Positions 18,242-27,412 of a stretch of DNA of 64,000 bases are shown here, one piece after another. The translations under genes and the position numbers were made by a program. Numbering within the stretch: the stretch's first letter is position 1; each line of letters begins with the position of its first letter. Under the pieces are notes generated by a model. That model saw only the letters and a list, made by a program, of their open reading frames with translations. It did not search any database and was not told the origin of the DNA. The stretch spans positions 372,001 to 436,000 of the forward strand of contig NZ_JAINFJ010000003.1 in NCBI RefSeq assembly GCF_019966595.1. Direction: 5' to 3'. This stretch comes from Oricola indica. Its GTDB lineage: Bacteria; Pseudomonadota; Alphaproteobacteria; Rhizobiales; Rhizobiaceae.

Positions 18242-19003
18242 TCAGTTGCGATCCCATCCCTTGCCGCCAGACCGGTGGAACTTTCCACCGCGATCACCCC
18301 GGTGGTGATCGCCACCGCGCAAGTTCATTTCATCCTGTTCGATCGCGCCGGACTCGTCGATATCGAGACGGGAGAACATTTCCTTGCGCTGGCTTTCGAT
18401 CTCGGCGGTGGAAACCTGACCGTCATTGTCAGTATCAAAGCGCTGGATCATGCGTTCGGCGCGGCGAAGCAGCATCTGGCGCTGCATCTGATCGGCCAGT
18501 TCCACGGCGGTGATGTTGCCGTCGCCGTCAGCATCCGCATCGGTGAAGGTGAACGGCGATGTCGCCGCGAATTCCTCGAGCGTCACGGTGCCGGAATTGT
18601 CCTTGTCGGCCTTCTGGAACATGATCTCGAAATTCGGGCCTTGCCGACCTTCGCCGCCGAAACCGCGACCGCCGCGATTGTCCATGCCATGGCCACGTCG
18701 ACCGTTCTCATTGGAAGCCATCTGGCGGCCCCATTTGCCATGTCCCTTGCCACGGAAGTCGCCATCACGCGGCCCCATGCCCTGGGAGCCCATGGCCTGC
18801 TGACCCATGCCCTGAGGAGCCATGCCCTGCCCGCCCGGAGCGCACGGCGCATTGCCGTTGGCGCCCTGCTGAACCTGGCAGTCCTGGTTGTTGCGCGGCG
18901 CCGGCTGGTTTCCGCCTGCGTTCTGGGCGTAGGCAGTCGAAAGTGCGGTGGCGGACAGTGCAACGCCGGCCACAAGCAATACGATCTTGGAATTGGTTTT
19001 CAT
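18242..19003 (-). CDS. exported EF-hand calcium-binding protein
   Basis: A 253-aa secreted protein. A signal peptide (residues 1-27, cleavage after TAYAQ) precedes a Gly/Met/Gln-rich low-complexity stretch with repeated QGMG/QAMG units. Four EF-hand loops follow: DKDNSGTVTLEE, DADGDGNITAVE, DTDNDGQVSTAE and DIDESGAIEQDE, each with acidic residues at positions 1, 3, 5 and 12. The C-terminus is His/Gly-rich. It is probably a periplasmic Ca2+ sensor or buffer. ATG 19003 has AGGA eight bases upstream. An intrinsic terminator follows the gene. Confidence 0.85.
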   Translation of the reverse strand: MKTNSKIVLLVAGVALSATALSTAYAQNAGGNQPAPRNNQDCQVQQGANGNAPCAPGGQGMAPQGMGQQAMGSQGMGPRDGDFRGKGHGKWGRQMASNENGRRGHGMDNRGGRGFGGEGRQGPNFEIMFQKADKDNSGTVTLEEFAATSPFTFTDADADGDGNITAVELADQMQRQMLLRRAERMIQRFDTDNDGQVSTAEIESQRKEMFSRLDIDESGAIEQDEMNLRGGDHHRGDRGGKFHRSGGKGWDRN

Positions 19004-19066
19004 GACAGTCGTCCTTTGCATCGTTCGTCACCCCCGATGCGTAGAAATGCCGACCCGCGCTTCCCT

Positions 19067-22000
19067 TCACGGTTCGGAACGCGGATCCCCAAGGACGGAA
19101 CGGAATATCTCCGCCACATTGTCTTCGGTCTCCGCAATGTGCGCCCGCAAGGTTTCCAATGTCGGAAATCCGACGGCCGCGCACAGTCGATCGATCAGTC
19201 CTTTCGGTGCGGTTTCGGGGTCGAACCCCTTCTCCGAACACAACCGGACAATCTGCATGATCGCCGTGTAATCGGAAAAGGCGCGGACAAGGAGATCCTT
19301 TGCGTTTTTGTCCAGTCCGTCATCTTCCGATGACTTAAAGATATGCGCGGCGTCGCGTCCGTTCAAATTACGATTTGGTAAGCCGGACAAGACCATGAAC
19401 TGCGCGATAAAATCGACGTCCGTGAGACCGCCTTCCGCCAGCTTGACGTCCCAAGGCGAACGAGCCGGCTTCTCCTTCAAGAGACGACGACGCATGGAGA
19501 CGATGTCGGATTTCAGTTTCTCGATATCGCGGGGCATCTCGAGGATTGCCGTCAACTCGGTTTCCGTCTTCTCGCGCAGGCCCGGATCGCCCGCGACGGT
19601 GCGCGCCCGGCAAAGCGCCTGGTGTTCCCACGTCCATGCGTCCTCGCGCTGATACTTCGAAAAGCCCCGGAACGATGTCGCGAGTGGCCCCATATTGCCC
19701 GACGGGCGAAGGCGGAAATCGACCTCGTAGAGAACGCCTTCGGCGGTTGGCGCGGTCAGCGCGGCCATGAGGCGCTGTGTAAGCCGCATGAAATACATCG
19801 AGGCCACGAGCGGCTTTTCGCCGTCGCTCTCCGCGTCACTGGGCGCGTCGTAGAGCAGAATTAGGTCGAGGTCGCTGCCTGCGGTCATTTCGCGCGAACC
19901 GAGACGCCCCAGTCCGATGACGCACACCTCGCCCCCCTCGATGACGCCGTGTTTCTCGGCGAGTGCGTCACGCGCCGCTTCGAGCGCATATTCGACGATC
20001 AGTTCCGCGAGATCGGCGAGAGCCTGTCCGGCCCGCAAGGGCTCCAGGCTGCCAGTCAGAAGCCGTACCCCGATCAGGAAGCGCTGCTCGGAGGCGAAGA
20101 TACGCAAACGGTCCAGCGTTTCCTCGTAGGCGCGCGCCTCGCCCAGAAAGTCTTCAAGTCGCCCGCGCAGATCCTCCTTCGCGGGAACCCCCGTGAAGAA
20201 CGCCGGATCGAGCATGCCATCGAAAACCAGCGGCTTTGCGGCGATGATCGCTCCGAGCCGTGGCGCCGCCGACAGGATCAGCGCCATCAGATGGATCAGC
20301 CGGGGGTTGGATTGCAGCATGGAGAAGACCTGGATACCGGCGGGAAGCCCGGACAGAAACCGGTCAAAGCCGATCACCACATCGTCGGGCTGGCCGCTTT
20401 CGGCGAAGGTCTTCAGAAGAAGCGGCGTGATCTCGGTCAGCCGGGAGCGAGCCCGCTCGGATTGAACCGCCCGATACCGGCCCATATGCCACTGGCTGAC
20501 GACCCGCCAGATGTCGCCGGGGCGCGAATAGCCCATGCGGGAAAGTGTCTCGACCGTATCCGGGTCCGACTCGCCGCCGGTAAAGACGAGATTGCCTTCC
20601 GAGCCGAGTTCGGCCTCGTGTTCGAACAAGGCCGCATAGTGGGTCTCGACCGTTCGCAGCGTTTCCAGCAAGTCCGCACGAAACGTTTCTGCGTCCTCAT
20701 ATCCCAGCATCCGGGCGACACGCTCCACGCCCGCCGGGTCATCCGGGAGCTTGTGGGTCTGTTCGTCGGCGATCATCTGGATCGCGTGCTCGACACGGCG
20801 CAGGAAGACGTAGCACCGGCCAAGCACCTCGGCCGCCTGCTGTTCTATGCAGCCATGCTCGGCGAGCGCATCGAGCATGGCGATCGTGCCGCGCCCGCGA
20901 AGCTCCGGCACCCTGCCCCCGAAGATGAGCTGCTGGGTCTGGACGAAGAACTCGATCTCGCGGATACCGCCGCGCCCCAGCTTGACGTTATGCCCCTCGA
21001 TCGCGATCGACCCATGTCCCTTGTGGGCATGGATCTGCCGCTTGATCGAGTGGACATCGGCGATGGCTGCGTAGTCCAGATGCTTGCGCCAGACGAAAGG
21101 ACGCAATTCGTAGAGGAAACGCTCCGCGGCGTCGATATCGCCGGCGGCGGGTTTCGCCTTGATCATGGCCGCGCGTTCCCAGTTCTGGCCGCGCGCCTCG
21201 TAATAGACGAGCGCCGCCTCGACCGGGATCGCCAGCGGGGTGGAGCCGGGATCCGGCCTCAGCCTGAGGTCCGTGCGGAAAACGTAACCGTCGCCCGTGC
21301 GCTCCTGCATGATCCGCACGAGACGCCGCGTCATCCGCCCCATGGTTTCGCCGATCATGTAACGGTCGGGCCAGGACAGCCCCGCCGGATCGGGGTCGAA
21401 CAGCGCGATCAGATCGATATCCGAGGAATAATTCAGCTCATGGGCTCCAAGCTTTCCCATCGAAAGCATGATCCATCCCGAGCCGGCCTCCGGCTCATCG
21501 GGATCAGACAGGGTCAGCTTGCCGGTATTGTGGGCATCGCGCAGGATGAAGGCGATGGCAGCGCCCAATGCCGTTTCCGCAAACCGTGACAGCCATGTGG
21601 TCGTTTCACGGACATGCAGCGCGCCGGCGATGTCGCCAAGCGCGAGCAGAAGATGGAGCACCGCCTTCTCGCGGCGCAAAGCAGTCATGGTTTCGGCTTC
21701 GCTCGATGCGATCCCTTCTCCATGGCGCATCGTTTCGGTGCGCCTGAGTATCGCCTCCAGGGCCTCGGTCAGGGGAACATCGAACAGGCTTTCAAGAACG
21801 TCCGTCTGCCGCTCGATCTGATGACCGAGGAAGGGAGACAGCACCATGACCGCGACGAGGAACTCGGACAATGCGCCGCCATCACGAACAGCCTCGCCCA
21901 ATCGGACAGCATCCGCTTTCTCGCAAGCTGCGAGAAGGATGCCCTGCGCTTTCTCAGCCGCCGCCGCATCGCCGGGATGAATCGTCTTCGCCGGTTTTCC

Positions 22001-22093
22001 AAACCAGGCCGTGCCGTCGTCCGCCAAGCGCCCCTCCGCAATATCACGAGTCTCGTCAACGGTTTGGAGGACGAAGCCGCGAAACCGATTCAA
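19067..22093 (-). CDS. glnE: bifunctional glutamine synthetase adenylyltransferase/deadenylase
   Basis: A 1008-aa cytoplasmic enzyme that adenylylates and deadenylylates GlnA in answer to PII and glutamine. Both nucleotidyltransferase halves are intact: GKLGAHELNYSSDIDLI in the N-terminal deadenylylase and GRLGSREMTAGSDLDLILLY in the C-terminal adenylylase, each followed by a RLRP segment (DLRLRPDPG; DFRLRPSGN). The start is TTG with a weak ribosome site, so the true start may lie a little downstream. It follows the histidine kinase by 16 bp, and the degP - regulator - kinase - glnE order is the usual rhizobial one. Confidence 0.96.
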   Translation of the reverse strand: MNRFRGFVLQTVDETRDIAEGRLADDGTAWFGKPAKTIHPGDAAAAEKAQGILLAACEKADAVRLGEAVRDGGALSEFLVAVMVLSPFLGHQIERQTDVLESLFDVPLTEALEAILRRTETMRHGEGIASSEAETMTALRREKAVLHLLLALGDIAGALHVRETTTWLSRFAETALGAAIAFILRDAHNTGKLTLSDPDEPEAGSGWIMLSMGKLGAHELNYSSDIDLIALFDPDPAGLSWPDRYMIGETMGRMTRRLVRIMQERTGDGYVFRTDLRLRPDPGSTPLAIPVEAALVYYEARGQNWERAAMIKAKPAAGDIDAAERFLYELRPFVWRKHLDYAAIADVHSIKRQIHAHKGHGSIAIEGHNVKLGRGGIREIEFFVQTQQLIFGGRVPELRGRGTIAMLDALAEHGCIEQQAAEVLGRCYVFLRRVEHAIQMIADEQTHKLPDDPAGVERVARMLGYEDAETFRADLLETLRTVETHYAALFEHEAELGSEGNLVFTGGESDPDTVETLSRMGYSRPGDIWRVVSQWHMGRYRAVQSERARSRLTEITPLLLKTFAESGQPDDVVIGFDRFLSGLPAGIQVFSMLQSNPRLIHLMALILSAAPRLGAIIAAKPLVFDGMLDPAFFTGVPAKEDLRGRLEDFLGEARAYEETLDRLRIFASEQRFLIGVRLLTGSLEPLRAGQALADLAELIVEYALEAARDALAEKHGVIEGGEVCVIGLGRLGSREMTAGSDLDLILLYDAPSDAESDGEKPLVASMYFMRLTQRLMAALTAPTAEGVLYEVDFRLRPSGNMGPLATSFRGFSKYQREDAWTWEHQALCRARTVAGDPGLREKTETELTAILEMPRDIEKLKSDIVSMRRRLLKEKPARSPWDVKLAEGGLTDVDFIAQFMVLSGLPNRNLNGRDAAHIFKSSEDDGLDKNAKDLLVRAFSDYTAIMQIVRLCSEKGFDPETAPKGLIDRLCAAVGFPTLETLRAHIAETEDNVAEIFRSVLGDPRSEP

Positions 22094-22109
22094 GTCTGTG
22101 GGGACCGGT

Positions 22110-23519
22110 CTAAGACCTTGCGACGGGGAATGACAAGATGACTTTCAGTCCGGGCTCGCCATCTTTCAGGTCGAGCGATCCGCCATGCAGGCTCATGATC
22201 GCGGAAACGAGACTGAGGCCCAGCCCGGAGCCGGGCTTGGTGCGGCTTTCGTCGAGACGCACGAACCGGCCCTTGACCCGTTCCTTGTCCTCGTCGGCAA
22301 CACCCGCCCCCTGGTCAGCGACGGAAAGTCGGACCGTGTTCGTCGCCTTGTCCACGGATGCCGAAATAATGATCTTGCCCCCGGCCTTAGCACCATATTT
22401 GATGGCGTTGTCGATCAGGTTGGTCACGGCCTGTCCGATCAATTCCCGGTTTCCGGGGATCGGCAATGGCCCCTCGACCTCGTTGACCAGCGCCATGCCG
22501 GCGTCCTCGACAAGCGGTTCGTAAAGCTCACACACCTCACCGGCAATTGCCGCCAGATCGACTTCATCCAGCTTCTGTTTCGAAAATCCGGCCTCGACAC
22601 GACTGATCAGCAGCAAGGCGTTGAACACCTTGATGAGCTGGTCCGCCTCTCCGATCATGTCCTCGAGGACGGTCCGATATTTCACATCATCGCCATCACG
22701 GGCCAACGCGGCCTCGGCCCGGTTGCGCAGGCGGGTCAACGGCGTTTTCAGGTCGTGGGCGATGGAATCCGAGACATCCCGCAAGCCGTCATTCAACTTC
22801 GAGATCTTCTCGATCATGGTGTTGAGACTGGCCGAAAGCCGGTCGAACTCGTCATTGGCCCCGGTTACCGGCAGGCGGCCCGACAGATCGCCCGCCACGA
22901 TGCGCGCGCTTGCCTCCGAAACACGGTCAATGCGCTGCAGGGCGCGCCGCCCGACGAAGAACCAGATCAGGAACCCGCCGAGCGCCATGACGCCGAGCGC
23001 CGTGATCAATGCCTGCCGCACGATTTCACGGAATCGCTGCGGTTCGCCAAGATCGCGACCGACGAGGATGCGCATGCCATTGTTGACGACGATTACCTGG
23101 GCCAAGGCGTGCGGCGCCTTTTCCCTGTCCTCGATTACATCGACATCATCGCCGAAACGCGCATAGACGAAGGGGTTTTCGGTCCACCCCTCCTTGTCCA
23201 GGACGCCGGGCTCCAGCGCGATCACGTTGCCGGAAAGGATGCGACCGGTGTTGTCGGCGATTATGTAGAGATTGGCGCCGGGGCGGCGCGACCGGCGGTC
23301 GATTTCGCGCACGAGAACGCGGAGTCCTGCCCTGCGATAAACCTGGCCGAGATCACGCACCTCATCGACGACCGCATTTTGCGTCTCGTTGACGAGAAAG
23401 CGTGCCGCCGAACCGGTCATGTAGAAGACGAGAAATACCGCGCAGGCGGTGAAAAGAACGAGATAGAGCGCCGAAAGGCGCGCCGCTGTGGTGTTGAAGA
23501 CTGCGAGCAGGCGTTTCAT
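22110..23519 (-). CDS. sensor histidine kinase of a two-component pair
   Basis: A 469-aa membrane kinase with two helices (about 12-34 and 165-188) flanking a periplasmic domain, a HAMP linker (GRRALQRIDRVSEASARIVAGDL), HisKA with SIAHDLKTPLTRLRNRAE carrying the phospho-His, and HATPase_c with NLIDNAIKYG, DQGAGV and GSGLGLSLV. It starts 10 bp after the stop of its partner regulator. The signal is not known. The constant position between degP and glnE suggests envelope stress or cell physiology sensing, but this is inference. Confidence 0.93.
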   Translation of the reverse strand: MKRLLAVFNTTAARLSALYLVLFTACAVFLVFYMTGSAARFLVNETQNAVVDEVRDLGQVYRRAGLRVLVREIDRRSRRPGANLYIIADNTGRILSGNVIALEPGVLDKEGWTENPFVYARFGDDVDVIEDREKAPHALAQVIVVNNGMRILVGRDLGEPQRFREIVRQALITALGVMALGGFLIWFFVGRRALQRIDRVSEASARIVAGDLSGRLPVTGANDEFDRLSASLNTMIEKISKLNDGLRDVSDSIAHDLKTPLTRLRNRAEAALARDGDDVKYRTVLEDMIGEADQLIKVFNALLLISRVEAGFSKQKLDEVDLAAIAGEVCELYEPLVEDAGMALVNEVEGPLPIPGNRELIGQAVTNLIDNAIKYGAKAGGKIIISASVDKATNTVRLSVADQGAGVADEDKERVKGRFVRLDESRTKPGSGLGLSLVSAIMSLHGGSLDLKDGEPGLKVILSFPVARS

Positions 23520-23529
23520 CGCGGCGGGC

Positions 23530-24201
23530 TCAGTCGCGCATCATGTAGCCCGCACCGCGGATCGTATGCAGGAGCGGCTTGTCGAAACCCTTTTCGATTT
23601 TCGAGCGCAGGCGCGAGATGTGCACGTCGATGACGTTGGTCTGCGGATCGAAATGGTAATCCCAGACATTCTCCAGCAGCATCGTGCGGGTGACCACCTG
23701 GCCGGAATGACGCATGAGATATTCCAGCAGCCTGTATTCGCGCGGCTGCAGGACAATCACCTGGTCGGATCGCTGAACCTCGTGGGAAAGCCTGTTCAAA
23801 ACGAGATCGCCGACCTGGTAGCGCGTTTCATGCTCGACGCCATTCTGACGCCGCAACAAGACCTCGAGACGGGCGAGCAGTTCAGAGAAGGCGTAAGGCT
23901 TTGTGAGATAATCATCGCCACCGGCGCGCAGTCCGGTAACCCGGTCATCGACTTCCCCGAGCGCGGACAGGACGAGCGCGGGGGTCATGTCGCCCTTGGC
24001 GCGCAGCGACGAAATAACGGAAAGCCCGTCGCGCTTCGGCAGCATCCTGTCGACCACGAGCGCGTCATAGGTTCCGGTATCGGCCATCGCATAGCCGTCA
24101 TCGCCATTGTGGGCGACATCGGCCGTATGGCCGGCCTCGTCCATCGCCTTCTTCAGGTAGGCGGCGGCCTCGGTGTCGTCTTCTATGATCAGGACTTTCA
24201 T
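23530..24201 (-). CDS. OmpR-family response regulator
   Basis: A 223-aa regulator. The receiver domain (1-115) starts MKVLIIEDD with the acidic pocket and has the phospho-acceptor Asp in YDALVVDRML; Lys is present in LTKPYAF. The winged-helix DNA-binding domain (about 130-220) ends LLHTIRGAGYMMRD as in OmpR/PhoB members. ATG 24201 starts the receiver exactly; the in-frame extension upstream is not conserved and overlaps degP. It is co-transcribed with the downstream kinase. Confidence 0.95.
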   Translation of the reverse strand: MKVLIIEDDTEAAAYLKKAMDEAGHTADVAHNGDDGYAMADTGTYDALVVDRMLPKRDGLSVISSLRAKGDMTPALVLSALGEVDDRVTGLRAGGDDYLTKPYAFSELLARLEVLLRRQNGVEHETRYQVGDLVLNRLSHEVQRSDQVIVLQPREYRLLEYLMRHSGQVVTRTMLLENVWDYHFDPQTNVIDVHISRLRSKIEKGFDKPLLHTIRGAGYMMRD

Positions 24202-24352
24202 GGGACGTTTATCGCGCGGTGCGACGGCAAAGAAAAGCCGGGGCGTAAGGAGAGGGTTGGCGACGGCAGGTTGAGGGGGAAGGCCTGCCGCCGCCAGTGT
24301 TGTCTGCCCGGGGGGATGACATGGTTCGTCCGGGCAGCCAAACAGTTTGGGA

Positions 24353-25882
24353 TCAGCCGCGGCCGATCGGCATGGCGACAAACCGGGTGGTGTCGTCACG
24401 TTCCAGCAAAATCAAGGCCGCCTTGCGTCCCGAGTTCGCGACGTCGTCGAGGGCGTCTTCGATCTCCGACGCGGTCGTGACCGCCTCGTTGTTGACCTCG
24501 ACGATCTTCTCGCCGGCGCGGATGCCGGCATCGGCTGCCGCGCTGTCCGGATCGACATCGGTGACCACAACGCCGTTGCCGTCCTCGGCCGGCGCAACCG
24601 TCAGACCGAAATCGGCAAGCGCGGTTTCGGACGCCTGATCGGGTGTGGACGGCGCTGCCGCAGCGGTCTTGGCGCCAGGCAGTTCACCGAGTTCGACGGA
24701 TACGGTACGTTCCTTGCCGCCGCGAATGATCGTCACTTCGACTTTCGTGCCCGGATCGAAACCGGCGATCTGGCGCGCCAGTTCGCGCGGACCTTCGACC
24801 TCGTTCCCGTTCACCGCGATGATGATGTCGCCGGAGCGGATACCCGCCTTGGCGGCCGGGGCGTCTTCCTGCGGGTCGGCGACGAGTGCGCCGGACGTCC
24901 GATCGATACCCAGCGATTCCGCAATATCTGCGGTCACCGGCTGGATGGCGACACCGAGCCAGCCGCGTTCAACCGAACCATCGTCCATAAGCTCGGCCAC
25001 AACGCCCTTGGCGACGGAGGCCGGGACGGCGAACGCGATACCGACATTGCCGCCGGACGGCGAGAAGATCGCGGTGTTCACGCCGACGACTTCGCCATTG
25101 AGATTGAAGGTCGGGCCGCCGGAGTTGCCGCGGTTGACCGCCGCATCGATCTGGATGAAGTCGTCATAAGGGCCGGCGCCGATATCGCGACCGCGTGCCG
25201 AGACGATACCGGCCGTGACCGTACCGCCGAGGCCGAAGGGATTGCCGACGGCAACCACCCAGTCGCCGACGCGGACTTTGGTGTCGTCTGCGAAGTCCAC
25301 ATAGGTGAACTCGCGGTCTTCCTCGACCTTCAGCACGGCAAGGTCGGTGCGCTGGTCGGAACCGATCAGTTCAGCGTCCAATTCGGTTCCGTCATCCATC
25401 ACGACGGTGAATTCCGTGCCGCCGTCAATGACGTGGTTGTTAGTGACGAGAAAGCCGTCTCCGGAAATGAAGAAGCCGGAGCCCTGGGAAACCGGACGTG
25501 CGCGGCGCGGGCGCTGCGAACGACGATCGTCGCGGCTGTCAGGACCGCCGAACTGGGGGCCGAACTCACGGAAGAACTTCTTCAGCGGATGATCGTCCGG
25601 AAGGTCGTCGAAGCCGCGGCCGCCGAAGCTGAAATCGCTGGAAGCGGGCTGGATGTCCGACTTGACGCGAACCGACACAACGGCCGGCGAGACTTTTTCG
25701 ATGATGTCCGCAAAGCCAGGCGCCACGGCTGGCGTCTCGATGCGCACGGCCTCGGCATTGGCCACGCCGCTGGTCGCAGCGGAGAAGCCGGAAATGCCAA
25801 CGCCGAGCACGGTCGTCGCGATCAGCGCGGCGGCGAGCTTGCGGGTAACGGAGTTGCGAGAAGAATTGTTAGGGGTCGTCAT
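24353..25882 (-). CDS. degP: periplasmic serine protease/chaperone of the Do family
   Basis: A 509-aa DegP/HtrA protease that degrades or refolds damaged envelope proteins. An N-terminal membrane/signal segment (about 15-40) precedes the trypsin-like domain with the catalytic triad in TNNHVIDGG (His), TDLAVLKV (Asp) and NRGNSGGPTF (Ser). Two PDZ domains follow, with GWLGVAIQPV and KAGIRSGDIIIAVNG in the first and GIRAGEKIVEVNN in the second. It lies 151 bp upstream of the two-component pair, which may share transcription. Confidence 0.96.
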   Translation of the reverse strand: MTTPNNSSRNSVTRKLAAALIATTVLGVGISGFSAATSGVANAEAVRIETPAVAPGFADIIEKVSPAVVSVRVKSDIQPASSDFSFGGRGFDDLPDDHPLKKFFREFGPQFGGPDSRDDRRSQRPRRARPVSQGSGFFISGDGFLVTNNHVIDGGTEFTVVMDDGTELDAELIGSDQRTDLAVLKVEEDREFTYVDFADDTKVRVGDWVVAVGNPFGLGGTVTAGIVSARGRDIGAGPYDDFIQIDAAVNRGNSGGPTFNLNGEVVGVNTAIFSPSGGNVGIAFAVPASVAKGVVAELMDDGSVERGWLGVAIQPVTADIAESLGIDRTSGALVADPQEDAPAAKAGIRSGDIIIAVNGNEVEGPRELARQIAGFDPGTKVEVTIIRGGKERTVSVELGELPGAKTAAAAPSTPDQASETALADFGLTVAPAEDGNGVVVTDVDPDSAAADAGIRAGEKIVEVNNEAVTTASEIEDALDDVANSGRKAALILLERDDTTRFVAMPIGRG

Positions 25883-26032
25883 CAATTCACGTCCTCGGTT
25901 TGAATTGTGCAGGCCGGCGTTTCCGGCCCTAGAGGACAGATATAGGGATGCGAAAATTACATGCCGCTTTCCACAACATGAAATATTGGTAATGTTCGGG
26001 CTGAACGATGCCCGCCGGAAAATGACTTCGGC

Positions 26033-27256
26033 CTATCGCCGCACGACTTCAACGCGGCGGTTCAGTGCCTTGCCGTCCGCGGTGTTGTTGCTTGCGACTG
26101 GTTCACTCTCTCCCCTGCCAGCCGGCTGCATCCGCGTCGCTTCGATGCCGGCATCCGTGAGCCAGGAAACCACCGACGCCGCGCGCCGCTGAGACAGATC
26201 GAGGTTGTAGGCGTCATCTCCGTCGGAGTCCGTGTGCCCCTCGATGGTCACATCCAGCGACGTATCGGATGCAAGCGCTTCGCGGAGCTGTTCCAGCGCG
26301 GCGCGCGAAGAGGCCTTCGGTACATCGCTGTCGTGATTGAAAAGGATACCGTAGATCTGGACTTCGCCGGCTTCCTGCAGCGCCGCGACAATCGGGTTGA
26401 CGGGCTGGATGTCGCTGCAAGGCGTCGTGGTCCCCTCTGGCGCGGGCGGACCGCCCCACGCGTTTCGGCTTCGCTGGCGATAGCGGACACCGGCAAGGGC
26501 ACCCGTTGAATCGATGGTCATGAAGGCATTGCCCTGAATCCCCTGCTCGGAGGTCCAGTTGAGGAGCGCCACACCTTCATTGACCGAACCGGAGAGAGTG
26601 CCGGTACTACGCCCGCTGTTCTCGATGTAACAGCCCGTCAGTGCTGCACCATCCTGTTTGAGTTCGATGAAATCGACCCGGCCGCTCTGGAAAACCCCGG
26701 TGAAACGATCCGGATCGGACGGAGGCGCCGTCGTTCCATGTGCGACCGCCTCGTTGAAATAGAGCCAACTCGCATCGGCGGACTGTGCGCCGTTTATGGT
26801 GTAACGCAACCAGCGAACCGGTGTTGAGATGGCGCTTGGCGCAAGCGTCTCGCCGTTCGGCGCGGCGTCGAGCGTGGCTAGCGTTGCGAAACCGGCGTCC
26901 GGCCCTTCAGCGGAACCTTCGATCAAGACATTACCCGCCGATCCGCCGGCGACGCCACCGGGGCGGTCGCCTGCACCGATAATGCCCGCCTCCGTGATCG
27001 TCGCCGGTGCGATCAACTCAAAGACGAAGACATGCGGCAACGGAACCTTCTTCGTCGAGGCGTTCCAGTTGCTTTCCGGATCGCCGTCCGTCAGGGCCAG
27101 CGCCCTGAGGGGATCGGCAGCGGCCGAAACGAGGACAGCTCCCTTCGCCAGGGTGAGAAGATCATCAGGCGCCGGCGCGTCCTCGGCGGTTGCGCCTGCA
27201 CATGGCATTAAAATACCGAACACGATGACAACCATCACTGCGATTCGTTGAATCAT
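26033..27256 (-). CDS. exported OmpA-domain protein with discoidin-like N-terminal half
   Basis: A 407-aa protein with a signal peptide (about 1-24). The N-terminal half (about 40-165) resembles a galactose-binding-like beta sandwich: DGDPESNWNAS, HVFVFELIAPATITEAGI, RWLRYTING. A middle lipocalin-like or beta-rich segment (FTGVFQSGRVDFIELKQDGAALTG) follows. The C-terminal OmpA domain (~300-407) has LFNHDSDVPK, IEGHTDSDGDDAYNLDLSQRRA and NRRVEVV, the peptidoglycan-binding signature. It probably anchors to the cell wall. The second ATG was chosen: AGGAG lies eight bases before it. It is divergent from the gene at 27413. Confidence 0.85.
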   Translation of the reverse strand: MIQRIAVMVVIVFGILMPCAGATAEDAPAPDDLLTLAKGAVLVSAAADPLRALALTDGDPESNWNASTKKVPLPHVFVFELIAPATITEAGIIGAGDRPGGVAGGSAGNVLIEGSAEGPDAGFATLATLDAAPNGETLAPSAISTPVRWLRYTINGAQSADASWLYFNEAVAHGTTAPPSDPDRFTGVFQSGRVDFIELKQDGAALTGCYIENSGRSTGTLSGSVNEGVALLNWTSEQGIQGNAFMTIDSTGALAGVRYRQRSRNAWGGPPAPEGTTTPCSDIQPVNPIVAALQEAGEVQIYGILFNHDSDVPKASSRAALEQLREALASDTSLDVTIEGHTDSDGDDAYNLDLSQRRAASVVSWLTDAGIEATRMQPAGRGESEPVASNNTADGKALNRRVEVVRR

Positions 27257-27412
27257 GCGCATTACTCCTATCGCAGTGGTTGCGTCTCCTCGCAGGCTAA
27301 CGCGCTATCGTTGCGGGAACAACAGCAATACCGACTACCGCAACGCGAGGCACGCGGAGGTTTGCCGGAAGCTCGGCACGCCAGCGAAACAAAGACAAAG
27401 AAAGGTTCATCC

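Noticed and set aside
18600-18900. Tandem repeat in the EF-hand gene as a mobile or CRISPR-like array
   Set aside because: Irregular coding repeat of Gly/Met/Gln residues in frame within the gene.
19949-21589. 546-codon open frame opposite glnE
   Set aside because: Antisense of glnE, biased composition, no motifs.
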